Below are positions 10,483-22,685 of a stretch of DNA of 64,000 nt, piece after piece. The translations under genes were made by a program, and so were the position numbers. Every line of letters starts with the position of its first letter. Positions within the stretch are counted from its first letter, which is position 1. This DNA is from Larimichthys crocea. Taxonomy: Eukaryota; Chordata; Actinopteri; Sciaenidae. A model generated the notes under the pieces. That model saw nothing but the letters and a program-made list of their open reading frames with translations, searched no databases and was not told the DNA's origin. The stretch is from assembly GCF_000972845.2 (NCBI RefSeq), contig NC_040016.1:3616701-3680700 (forward strand). Direction: 5' to 3'.

Positions 10483-13400
10483 GGACTCTCATTCATCAGC
10501 GCATGTACAAACACATCCATTTACTCCCTCAACGACATCACAATGAATGGGCTTCAGTGTGAAGCATTAACAAGATACTATTAGCTCCACCCTTTTCTTA
10601 TTGCCTCTGACACGATGTGGCACAATCAACCCTAGTAGCGACCACATGTCTCTAAGCGTTACATCACTTCCAACGCGAGCCTCCAAAGTAATCACGTCTT
10701 CATAAAGCAAAGAGGAGTGGGATCACTTACAGTATCATCTTACAAATGGGACACACACCTCACCACCTCTGAGTTTAATACATGGTGGTAGGTGGTAACC
10801 TATTCCTGACCTCAGCATGACTAAATTCCCTGAGCTGCTGCCAGCACTGCAGCTAAAGCGCAGCTGGAATAATAAGCCGTGCACTGCCAATGACACAGTC
10901 GTCAAAAAGAATGCATGGAAGCATAGTGGAGCAGAGTTCAGTATGTGGTGATAAAAGAATAATGTGTGGAGACAGAGAGTGTTTATGGCCCTTTTCACTG
11001 TAGTTCAGACAGCAGGTCTTGGAGATCTTTCAAGACCTGAATCAGAATGGACAAGAACCATTACTCCGACGCATCCGACGACTCTCTCTCATCAGACCCT
11101 GCGCTCAGTTTTCCATTCTCTTCCACTGGTCCAGTGATTACTGGGAGGCTGAGGCAACCATATGGCTGCATGCTGCTGCAGCTAGCACAGGGACGAAGCA
11201 GCTGGCTCGCCCCGCGCTCCACCACCACCACCACCACACACAGACAGACGCTCTGAGAGAAACACAGCAAGTAGTCTGGCTCACTTTCAACTTCAATTTA
11301 ACATTAAACTGTTAAATTATCTTATTACAAACATAAACATGATGGCCATAAAACAATTAGCCATTGAGATTGGCCTAGCCTTTGAACTGTGTTTCGTAGT
11401 CTGTGCTCCCAGCTCAATTTGCAATATGATTTGTAACGCACAAAAGGGAGATCTCGTCATGTAATGTAACGACAAGCAAAACATTGGACCGGTGCAAACA
11501 AGGTACACTGATGCTTTCTTCTGCTGTTCAACAATTAAATTTACATGGCAGAGGGAAAGAAGAAGACTAAGTAGTAAAAAAAAAAGGCAAATGGCTTTAT
11601 GTGGAATGTGGCCTGAGTTTACAAGCACAAACAGAATACCACAGTTGTGAGATAGATGCTACCAGTCATTCCAGAGCTGGTTTACATCTCTTTGTTTCTG
11701 TCTCTGCCTCTTCATTTTCTTCTCAAAGCACGGTAGGACAGAGCGGACTGAGAGATATCAGGTGGAAATGCTAGACCCATGTGGGCTTCTCAGAGAGGGA
11801 GGATGAAGGCCAGAAGGGGACAGATTAAGTTGCTTCAAAAAATGTCCTTATCTCTTTGTCTTGCACTTTTCCTACCCTCACTAGTGCCAGGGTTAACTGT
11901 TGTGTCTAAGAGTTTTGTATATTTGTATATGCTGACAGGTACTGACCTGTGTTTTAGTTCGAAAATGCAGCTTCAGTGCTCTATAACGTCACATATTCGC
12001 CGCTTTTCATTCACATCACTAGTTAACTAGTCTAAATTGAAATTTTGTTTAGTCATCAGGAACATCCCTAACTTTTCTGCTGCTTATTTATAACAATATA
12101 AAGGTTTTAAAAAACTAAATTGAACTGACTTTTCCTGTACTTTGGCATCTACATTTCCGCAGTACAGACGTACAAACACAGAGTGCAACAATCTTGCTAA
12201 GCAGAGGTATAGAAATGGCCCACAACGTTCAGGTTAGAAATACATATCATCGTTCTAATCATAAATATAGGCAGGTGAAGTAAGCGTTTCTCTTCCTTTC
12301 AGCACTTTCATAGCCCACTTCAACAATTACATCAACTTCAGCAATATGACTGGCAATAAAACCCTCGTAAAGAATATTTTACAGTGAGGCCTTTATTTCT
12401 GAAGCATTCCTACCTCGCCCTTGAATTATGTAATAATCGCAAAGTGGAAAGATTGCTCTTAGCAGAATAGTGCTTGTCCCCGTACAATACTTAGAAAGCA
12501 TTATAAGCAGCAAGTGAAAATCATACCCTATCTGAGGCCAGATATTAAAACTCAAATTGTTCACGGATGACAAACACAACTTTATATTCAACTGAGTGGG
12601 CATTTTCCTGAGAAAAAAAAAGAGCCCTAAGATGGACCTTACCTTTAAACGATCTTCACCAAAAGATAGTTTGTGTCTGTGCGGTGTGGGAATTTAGGCA
12701 GGGATTCAGACGATTTTTCTGTCTTCTCAGCAAGTCTACTCTGACTAAACCTGTATGGGCCACTTGCTGGTGGCTGGGATAAACCCGCATGCTTATTTGT
12801 CACCGTGTCACAGTGGGAAGGGCTACAGGCATGAGCCGATCATTGCTGTTTTAAAAACAGTCAAAACACCTAGATCGAAGGAGTAATTTAGGAAGTTTCC
12901 GTCAGCATAATGACACATGAAAGAGATCTGATCATTAATAGCTGAACAAAAGACCACCAACGTTCCTTCAGGGATATCTTCTTTGTTAAGTTGTGTCAAG
13001 TGGTCTGGAACATACCATTCCTTATAAAATGGAAGTGGAGGACTGGGATCAGAGAGCACATCTGTTGTTTGTACAGCTATTATTTTCCCAGAGTCCCGAG
13101 GAGTGGAAGACAAAAAGGGGTCTTGAAAGCTCTCTACAAGCGCCTTAACAGTAGATGTGATGTAAGATCAAAGAATGAGCAGATAGGGAAATGAACACGT
13201 GTATGTGTACTGAAACTGAAGCTGAGCCATGCAGCATGAAGGCAGAAACTGGCTGCATGTGCGAATAATGTCATCAGACTACCCACAATCCAACTGAACA
13301 GGTCCAACCACATACGTAGCATTCAGTAGGTGCCTCTCTCTTTGTATATACACACTTGTTTTTCTCTTTTTCCATCCTTTTTGTTTATTTCCGTGGACCC

Positions 13401-14697
13401 ATCAGGCCTCTTTTTACATTGAAGCGAATAAAAATGATTCTTGTTCTGTTCCCCAGTCTTCATACATGAAATTCAACGCCCCAGGTCATGCCTGTTGGTG
13501 AAATAAAAACACACAAAATATATATTAAGGCCATGACTACTCCTTATTTAGGTTCTTATTTAGGCTACATGTTTGTCCGCAGCAAAACAAAACCTAGTTT
13601 ATTGATAGACGAGGGGGGAAAAAAAATCATGTTTGTCAAATCAGTCAGCAGGAGTGATGAATGCAAAGCTATTTGCCTAGGAAAAGCAATCCATCACGGG
13701 CTGCGAAGACAAAGCAGGGGGAAAAGTGAGAAACGTCAGACAAACATGAGCGATTGAGTGCAAGTGAATGGACGACGGGAAAAGAAACTAGGGTAGATAG
13801 AAAAAAAAGAATGGATGGAAGGGAGGGAGGGAGTGATTATGCATAAGACACAGGTAGTGTCAAATGAGACAAACACACACCAAGTCACCATCTGCCTGCT
13901 GCAGTGGTGTCTTGCGTTGTGTCCTCAGATAACCTCCATAGCTAATTGAGCGGTGAGCTAGGGCCTTACAGAGCAGCAAATTTATCAGCCCATCACCCCC
14001 ACATAAAGCAATGTAACGCAGTATTACTACTATCAATGAGTCATACCGAAGAGGAACGCGATGGCTCTGAATACATAACAGACAAAGATATTCACCATTA
14101 CTCAGCAAAGGGAGTGGAACCCAAGGCACCAGTGTTACAAGGTAACATTACTAATCAGGAATGCTCGGGCTGCCCCTGAAAAGTCGATGATTCAAGCAAT
14201 CACATTTTGTCAGACCAACCTCTGCACTTTTGTTTTATTAGCTGCATCGCTGTGCACAGAGCAACGCAGAAGCAAGCTTGGCAGGCTGTAATCTACAAAC
14301 TGAGTCTTAAAATGACCGCAAACCACAAAACTAACTGCGATGGAAGCGGAGAAAGATGACGGACATTGAGGGCATTGTGAGACGGGGCAGCGCAACTCCA
14401 GTCTGTTGGCTGCTCCAGCAGCAACTGTTGATGAAGTCTGTGAAACCATTTTTAAACCAGATGGCGACATAACCTCCTCGTCTGTGATTGATACCATGGT
14501 GCACTGGGATTTCATAACAAAACTGTAACACGTTCACTTTCTCTGACTGTGCGGAAAACTCATGTTTAGGTATTTTCATCTAGCTCAACAAGAAGTTTAA
14601 CATTTCAATCTAACTTTTCCAAAGAAATACGTCTTAAAATTAACAAAATGATTAAGTTTTCCTCTAGTAGTACCAACTGCTCAACATTTGCTCAATG
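10483..14697. other. Noncoding stretch of magi1 intron
   Basis: Nothing recognisable as an exon or RNA gene. A CCA/CAC run at 11218-11240 gives a His- or Thr-rich artefact in open frames. The remaining open frames are short and of random composition. Confidence 0.6.
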
Positions 14698-14885
14698 TAA
14701 TACCTGCAAAACTAATTTCCATTCCCCAGTAGCGAACAGTACCATGCTTACACACTAAAATGGCGATCATGGTAGACATTATACCTGCTAAACGTGTGTT
14801 AACCTGTTGACATTAGCATTTAGCTCAAAGTTACACTAAGTGGACAGAGGCTGAGACAGCGGCTTGTGTGGCTGTAGACTCTGAG
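14698..14885 (+). mobile_element. Fragment of percomorph interspersed repeat (3' part)
   Basis: The stretch runs from a CCTGCAAAACTAAT-like start through GGTAGACATTATACCTGC and TTGACATTAGCATTTA (14807-14822) to a GCTGTAGACTCT end. These words match my memory of a very common, non-coding, percomorph fish repeat, and match the related copies in this window at about 41900-42272 and 56869-57003. It is a 3' fragment of the longer unit, in the plus orientation. The family's class is not clear to me; it has no coding capacity here. Confidence 0.65.
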
Positions 14886-17800
14886 ATCTTTTTTAATCTC
14901 AATAAATTCTGAATCTGCTTTTACCTTTTTAGTAAGCATTTTCATCCAGTACCTCATTCCATATACCAAAAACATTGCACCAAGACTTTTTGGAAAATAT
15001 TTTCTATATTCATCTATATAGGCTAGAAAGTAAGTCACAAAGTATGGATACTTTCAAAAAATCCACGCATTCATCTCCAGCTGTCAGGGGAGATGTCAGG
15101 GTTAAATGTCTGGCTCAAAGGCACCACAGCTGTAACATGACTGCATCGTTCGACCACTTTACTGCAACTTCCCAGTCAGCTCCGACAGTCCAACCACAAG
15201 CTTGCGGTTACAGCCCTGCCTCCTCAGGTGTGATATGAACTGGACTGAAATATAATATTTAAAAAGGCGGTCATGTGCTCATATGAGGTGTTTCAACCGA
15301 GCACATCAACAAAGCTAGCTAACGGAGTGGCTGTCGTATTACTGGTTGACTGTAGGCAGAACTGGGGTCCAGGTCCTTGGGGGAGGAATGCAAGGCATAT
15401 GGTTGTGATTAAAACAGGGGTAGCGGAGCAGGGAGTTTACATTAGCATGCTGCCTAAGGGGGCTGAGGAACTGTGTGAAGGGCTGTGCCAGTCACGGTGC
15501 TCAGTCTGCCATGCACCAAGTTTACAGAGGCAGATCTGAGAGTTGTGATGTGAAGCAGGAGTGTATTTGCCTACCTGTCTGCTGTATCAAGCAAGTTTAT
15601 TTCTAGATTGCGATGACTGGCATCAAGTTTCAGGATTTCAACAGTTTCTCTTTGATCAACTAGATCTACCAGACAACAGAACCTCGTGACAAGATACAAG
15701 AAATTGGGCTGTTGGCTATAACCACATAGGAAAATTAATGTGCATTCAATGAATTAATGATAATTTGACTTTGTTGTAATGCTTATAAAAAGAAATATTT
15801 TAAAGTTAAACATTCACTCTTGTCTTGTATCTCTGCTGGATAAGATACTTAAAGAGCAGGAGAGAATGATGTGAATGAATTTGTTTGAGTGCCTTTCCAC
15901 TCCTCCTCTTTGAGCAGTGGGAGGGAGTCACTACAGACGTGTATCCACATCTGACACAACTGAGCAACATATTCATCTCTCACACACACCCATCACAAAA
16001 GAAGGGATTGGCAAATCTCCTACCTCAGACGCACTCTCGTACTTTTCTGATGACGTTTTAATTGTCATTTTACCAACTTTCCTGCACTTATACTTTAGTA
16101 AGGGAGAAAAAAGTGCATGAGGTTTGTAGCATTCAGCTGTGCAGACGACGCCAGAGCAGCAAGTGATGACACTGTATGAGCAAGAGTAAGCGTTTTCCAT
16201 GTCGTGGTGATGCAACAGTCATGCCCCATGAAGGGAAACCGATTTTACACATCACAGGCTGTTGATAGGTCCTGGGGAGCACTGCTGCACATGAAAAAAG
16301 TTACATGAAGTTGTTTGTGGCTCCAGTGGGAGCTCCGTGAAGTCTGACAAATGCCCTCGAGTGATGTCACTCGAGTCAGCATCGGTTAAAGCTGATGACT
16401 ACTAGTTTGAAAAATGAAATAAATCTGGTGGTGTGGAACTTACCAGACCTCTGAGGTTAGCTGCTTGAGGCTACATTAGCTGCTGCTAGCACAAAACACC
16501 TGAATCTCAGACTGAAGTGTTAGCGGTCAGGTTGCATTGTGTGCAATGCAGACTTCAGGTTTTGACGTGAAATATCTCTGTTATATTCTGCCGCATTGAT
16601 ATTTATCTATCTTTCTGAGTTTGACAATGTTATGGAAGTGCACTCTTTTAAAGCGGACATGCCTAGTAGCTGCTTTCTTCACTACTACTAAGACTGCTGT
16701 TGGCGAAGAAATCCCTTTTCTATAACAGCTTTCTCCAAGTGTGTCTTCCATAACTAGTACTAAATATGGAATAAAAATAGCCCTTGCTCTTGAACTCTGG
16801 GGAAAAAGTGACAACCAAACTAATAGCAAGTCCCTGCAGATCTAAAGTCTCTATGTATATTTCTCCACATAATAAAGCTTATCAAAATGTAGACCTATAT
16901 TAAAATCAATGAAGCCCATCCAATTTAGGTGTTTGACAGCTCTGCATTAAGTAACCACGGCTTTCTTTTCAAGGTTTCCCGTGCCGTTTTGTATAATATC
17001 TTCAGAGAGAGGAGCCGCAGTCTGTAACCCCTGTGGCAGCACGCCTGGGCAGAATATGAATTCCATATCTCATTATCCCCAAAATAAATTTCAAGAGCAG
17101 TTTTCAAGAAACAGCTGCTCTTTAGAGGGAGGATGCACCTGCAAAATGTTATTGTAATGGAGGTAAAGGATCTGTATGTGCCCATTCCACAGCTTACTTC
17201 CATTAAGAAACAGTTGTAGAGTTTAAACAGAGCAGCTGGCATGTCCAGAGCACAATGAATGAATCAGGGATTGGAGTCGGATCCGTTAAGATTTGCCTTG
17301 AGCAGGGCCCTTACCAGTGTTACATATTAGCTTAGTAACCTTTTCAGCGTTCAAGCTGGACGTGCTGTAAGAAAAATACAAAAACAAAACGTTAAATGGA
17401 CCCAGAAGTCCACTGGAAGAGCTTCGTAAATTCACTCACACAAGTGAGCGAGATCACATATCAGCACACATGTACACATAATCTCTTACACACAAAGCAA
17501 AGAGAACCTAATCTGTCAGCCCCTGCTCTGAGCCGCCACTTATATCCGTTATACTGCCACAGCCTACAGAGAACGCTGTCGGTTGATGTGCCATTTATGA
17601 GAAAAAGAAGAATATAACAACAATAACAACAAACCTCACCCCAAAACAGGAAATGAGGCTGATTTGTGACTGCTGATTATTGGCACAGTCCACTTTGACT
17701 GATTAGACAGTGGGAACGGCACGGCACGTCCACTGCCCCTGACATGAAATATGGAAGTAATATCTGTTGCCTTCTGCTGGAGGATCCCGACAGCTTAATG

Positions 17801-18360
17801 ATTCAGCAAGCGATGTCTGACAAACACACACGCTCACAAAGACATAAACATGGTATATAAAGCAGCCCTTCCACCTCTCCATTACTGCTGTCAAATAAAA
17901 CATACATTACAACAGTTAACAGTTATGCTGTTTTTTCTAAGTAAAGTAAATTTATAGTGGCGTTTATGTCTCCGTGCATTCCACACACACAAGCGCTAAA
18001 TAACGCATTAAATTTTCAAAACGACGTCATTTTTTCTTCTATACGATTAAAAGCATGCAGGTCAGAAAATTGGACAGTCCAAACAATGAAAACACTGACT
18101 CAACCTCCCCAATACCACCACTGCCATCATCCATCCCATCCATGGCTTTGCTTTGGCCTTGTCCTTATTCATGGTTCACCTGCTGTGGGTGACAGCGCTA
18201 CCAGAACAGTGTCAACACAGCCACTGTTTAGTGTGGGAACACAAAGAAAGCCAGGCACCCATGGGCCCGGAGAGGAGGGGCAATAAGGTGACACTGACCC
18301 AAGAGAGAGTGACAAGCCTGAGCACAAATGGTCAAGACGTTGGGGGGATCTTCCTTTAGC
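14886..18360. other. Noncoding stretch of magi1 intron
   Basis: No gene seen. It contains a perfect inverted repeat at 16356-16375 around a TGATGTCA core (listed separately). Open frames of up to about 105 codons on either strand have no recognisable domain. Confidence 0.6.
16356..16375. promoter_or_regulatory. 20-bp inverted repeat with CRE-like core
   Basis: Nine-base arms CTCGAGTGA and TCACTCGAG are separated by TG. The centre reads TGATGTCA, one base from the palindromic CRE/ATF site TGACGTCA, and each arm carries a CTCGAG (XhoI-type, E-box-like CANNTG-negative) hexamer. It could bind a bZIP dimer or form a small hairpin. Function is inferred only from symmetry. Confidence 0.3.
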
Positions 18361-18680
18361 CACTGTGAGAAGAGGTAGGAAGAAGAAACGAGGAACAGAG
18401 AGGAAGAACGGAAGGAAGGGACTGAAGCAAGAGCAGTGGAATTAGACTGGGTTTATCCTCGTGTGATGTAATTGGATTCCTGGCAATATGGGCTTGGGGA
18501 AAACGATGGTTGGACAGGAGGAGGTGACTGAACAGATAGAGTATGAGGGAGATGAGAGGAGGAGGAGGAGGGGTGGCAGAGCAACAGGGAGGATTGATTT
18601 CAGTTTGAACACTGGAATGGGTCTCAGGGGAGGGGAGAGAAGGGGCTTGGTTGGCGGAAAGGCCCCGCCACTTTTCTCTT
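18361..18680. repeat. Purine-biased low-complexity region
   Basis: Two purine-rich blocks (about 18361-18425 and 18515-18660) dominated by GGAAG, GAGGA and GGGAG words. They create Ser/Pro/Leu-rich open frames on the minus strand that should not be read as genes. Confidence 0.6.
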
Positions 18681-18926
18681 GAGCTCCTCGGGACTCCATA
18701 AGGCCGAGTCAAGCCAACCACAGCCTGCTGGAGGGAACTATACACACCCGGATTCTATGATCCAACAACGTAGTCTGTTCAATCAGTAAAGGAAAGAAAG
18801 AAAGAGATCCCCGGAGAGACAAAGTGAAACGGGGAAATTAAGTTAAGATGGGCGTGGGCTAAAATGCTAATGAGAGCACGATGAGGTCATCTTTTCTTGT
18901 TCTTTCTGGTTCCCACGACGCAAAGG

Positions 18927-18949
18927 CGGAGAATCTCGTATTCTCCGCT
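18927..18949. other. Perfect 9-bp stem hairpin
   Basis: GCGGAGAAT (18927-18935) and ATTCTCCGC (18941-18949) are exact reverse complements around the loop CTCGT. The stem is GC- and CpG-containing within an AT-rich neighbourhood. It is too short alone to be a microRNA precursor. Confidence 0.4.
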
Positions 18950-20208
18950 TGTTATTCTATTTTGTAGAATGTTCAAAAATGTGTGGTTTTGCTTGCATAT
19001 TAAATAAATTCAACCACAAAAGGAGTGGCCGCTATAGTGTGCTACCTCGGACTGATGAGTGCGTTGTAGCCAAGCATGAAAACAGACACCATAACTTACT
19101 TTGAATCCCCCCCGTTCCCTATTATAATACTGTTGTTTGCCATCTTCGTCTGCCATCATATTAACGGTAACAGATGTTTGCAGCTGGAACAGCTAAAGAA
19201 AGGCTCATTTGCCATGTGAACAGTGCTATACATCCACGCCATAGGGCTGAAGCTCATATTTGTCAATTTGTTAAAGTGATTTGAATTTCAAAATAAAATG
19301 TTTTCTGTTACGCGAGATACTGTATGTGGCTAAGGAAAGTGCACATACTCTATTAATACACCTCAATCAGACCTGCGTTGTCCTCTGCCTGTCATTCATT
19401 CCACTCGTGAGTGATGGCACTGTGGTCGACCCAGGCTGTGATGTTGGGCGCTCTTTCCACAGCCAGGTAGATTGAAATACCTCCCTGTACAGCTGGCGCT
19501 TAGCAGGGCAGAAACAAGTCAGAGAAACAGACCAGATGAGCAGGTACACACACACACACACTAAAAAAAAAAAAAAAAACTAGCCTCTTCCTGTGTCTGC
19601 TCTAATTCATCTGTGTCAAGCAGATGGGAAATGTGTTGTGCGGTTGATGTGTATAGGTGTTGTGTATGTTTGCGTTTGTGCCTTCTAGCTGTCAAAAAGA
19701 GTGAGCGGAGGTTAAGCCAGGATCACAGCTTGGATGCACGATTGTCCCACCATGTTTACTGGGCCACAATCAGGCGTACAGCACTGAACCTTCTAAATAC
19801 AAGTTGGTTACATCTCTACCTAGCAGAGGTCACTGACACCATGACTTCCCAATGAATGAAATGACATCTGCAAATAATTACAGCAAATCAGCTAGAACAT
19901 GGCTAAATCTGTAGAAGCTGAGAAAAACAACAGTGTCATTGTAGCCGAGGCACAAGTGTTAATGACAGGAATATTGCCCAGGGTTGACATTTCATGAGCA
20001 AACAGTAGCTGAATACAGATCTATTGCTGACTCACATCCAACAAAGACACAATCGCCTGTGGAAACCGGTATCAAAATATAGAGCCGGTCTATGTTTAGA
20101 GCGGCAAAACAAAGTCACTTTTATGACCTTGCTTGTGCCTCTTGGCGCTCGATGATTTGGGCAACAGTAAAGAGCTGTATTTAGACCACACACAAGCATG
20201 TATGTCAG

Positions 20209-20230
20209 CACACACACACACACACACACA
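20209..20230. repeat. (CA)11 microsatellite
   Basis: A perfect CA dinucleotide run of 22 bases. Confidence 0.9.
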
Positions 20231-22061
20231 GTGGTCAAGAGCCCGGATACTTAAGAGAACAAAGAAACACATTTTTCCTCTGCTCTCTTTTTACAATGGG
20301 GAGCAAAGCTGTGACATCATTTGTTTAAAACTGCATTCAAATATAACTACAGGCAGCGGTGATTTTCCTGTGGAAACATTAATGCTGCTCTCCCATACTC
20401 CTCTCCTCTGCTGCCCTTCATCTTTTTAAAGTAAACTCACTTACATCTTGCACATGCACCATACACAAACAATGGTCTGGATTAGTTACACTGTATTTCC
20501 GTCACAGCAAGTTTCATAAATGATTGCTTCGGTGATAATTATACCTCATTGCCGAAGCTTGATAAAAATATTTCCACATAGGTGATGACTGAAGTAAATC
20601 ATCATCGGACAGCTTGTCATGCTAATCCCTCCTTCTCCTCTCTGTGTGTCGTAGATTAGTAGAAACTGGGAGTAAAGAGCAGCCATCCTATAGATTATTT
20701 GTGAGGAGGACAAAGTTGCAGGAGAGCGCTCATAAATCCACTTCCTAAAGCTTTCTGGTGAAACGACTTATTTCTTTTCAGCACTGAGAATCCTGGATGG
20801 ATGCTGTTATTAATCTAAAATATCTGAAAGATGTTCCAAAAGACTGTATGGTACATTATCGATTCATCTTAAAGCAACATTGCACCAAGTAATTGGTATT
20901 TTTGCAATAACACTGTTATACTGTAAATATGGACAGTTGTACACGTATATTTGTTATGATTATATTACGCATAATAAAAACGAGCGAGTCAACAACTTTG
21001 CTAACAGCCAAACATCAAGCAGGTGCAACAACACAAGTAATAGCAGCCAGGTAATACTATATATTAGTCCACCAGGAAGAATCCCAGCACTAAGTCTGAC
21101 TTTGAGCCTTTTATTCCACTAAACCTTCGTCAACAACGAAAAGTCAATCCTAGATTTATTCTTCACCTCGTGTTCGGTCACTCTGTCCTCTCTCTACTTG
21201 CTCCGTTTCTCGCATGGCACCGGTTCTGCTTCCTGTCAGCATTCCTCCCTGCCCTGGACTTGGAACCTTGCTCTTCCTCGTGGTCCAAAACGCAAACGTT
21301 ACAAACATTACAAAAATTACAAGCATTACAAGCATTTTTTCTGGTGCTCTGAGCTCACAGTCCAGGCAGCTCGGCTACCAAACTAGGCTGGCTAACAGCA
21401 GCTATAGTTTACTTCACTGTCCATCAAGAATCCTCAAAATGATTTTTATTCTGTTATTTTAAGGTAGTAAAAACTTACACAACGGTACAAACAATACATT
21501 GTTCATTTCTTGAAAGCCGTTTTGTCTGACCAACAGTCTAAAGCCCAACAAGCTTAATTTATTTTCATGTGAGACAAGGAAAAGCAGCAATACTAACATT
21601 TGACGACCTAAAACCTTCACATGGAAATTGACCTCAATGAAATGGTTTGATCTATTATTGTTGCAGCTCTGTTTGGATTTACATCAGAGCAGAGGGATGG
21701 ATGAGCTCGATTACACTAATAAATCTTAGGGGTTGATTTTTAACAACTGTTCAGAAAAGACAGTTACACAGAGTCGACCTCCAGAATACCTTAAATATAA
21801 GTCATTGTACTGTGAGCCTACACGTGAATAGATTTCATATCGGTCTTTTACAAAATAGCACGAGATTCAAGGATACCACCGAGCGGAAAAAACTCCAACC
21901 AGATGTGGACAACAATGCTGTTGTACCTCGCTGTCTGCGCAGAAAGACAGCAGGAATGTGGTCTGTCCGTACTCATTCAGCTAAACAAAGTTATCTGCCT
22001 GCAACATCATGAGACTGAAAGCGTCTCCTCTCCCCACCACTGTTTATCTACTGCTTTCCAA

Positions 22062-22064
<3 letters not shown>

Positions 22065-22095
<31 letters not shown>
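22065..22095. repeat. (TG)n microsatellite
   Basis: A perfect TG run of 31 bases. It gives a Val-Cys repeat in one plus-strand open frame, which is an artefact. Confidence 0.9.
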
Positions 22096-22096
<1 letters not shown>

Positions 22097-22638
22097 TGGG
22101 AAGATTTTATTTAGTAATCAGCATGCCCCTGGAGATGACCGGCGCCTTGGGATTTAGGGCCCTGTTGCCGTGACAACCCAAAGGTCACCTGACACCAATC
22201 ACCTCAGACGTCATGTTTACACTCTCCAGATGAACAGAGGGGATGAGGGTGAAGGGACAGAGAGCGCTCAAGTGTGGTATTTAACCAGGGTAAAGACAAC
22301 ATGGGCCCAAATGGTGCAGAGGTAATCAATCTCTTTTATGTGCCATCTACTCTGAACACGACTAACTGGGTAAGCCAATTCAAATATTAAGTAGAGAGAC
22401 GTTTGAGCGGCCTGGGGGGGGGATTTGCATTTACCAATGAGGAAACAAGGCTTCAGTAAAAACAGGAACATTTGTAGGTGTGGTCACATTTCCGGGAAAC
22501 ACTCTGCTTGTCTCTGGTCGCCTTTCGTGATGCATTCTGTCACTGAGCACCGCCCTGTGTACCTGCTGACAGGTGCAGTGGAAATATGCTGTAGTTTCAC
22601 TCCAACCTGTCCGACTGGATCAGCAATGAGAACAGGTG

Positions 22639-22641
<3 letters not shown>

Positions 22642-22683
<42 letters not shown>
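22642..22683. repeat. (AC)21 microsatellite
   Basis: A perfect AC run of 42 bases, likely to be polymorphic in length. Open frames crossing it on both strands (Thr-His or Cys-Val runs) are artefacts. Confidence 0.92.

Positions 22684-22685
<2 letters not shown>

Larger units (their letters stand above)
18681..22064. other. Noncoding stretch of magi1 intron
   Basis: No exon recognised. It contains a perfect hairpin at 18927-18949 (9-base arms GCGGAGAAT/ATTCTCCGC, 5-base loop), a 17-base A run at 19563-19579, and a CA repeat at 20209-20230, each listed where useful. Confidence 0.6.

Noticed and set aside
18356..18745. 129-codon minus-strand frame rich in Ser, Pro and Leu
   Set aside because: Produced by a purine-rich low-complexity region; no recognisable domain.
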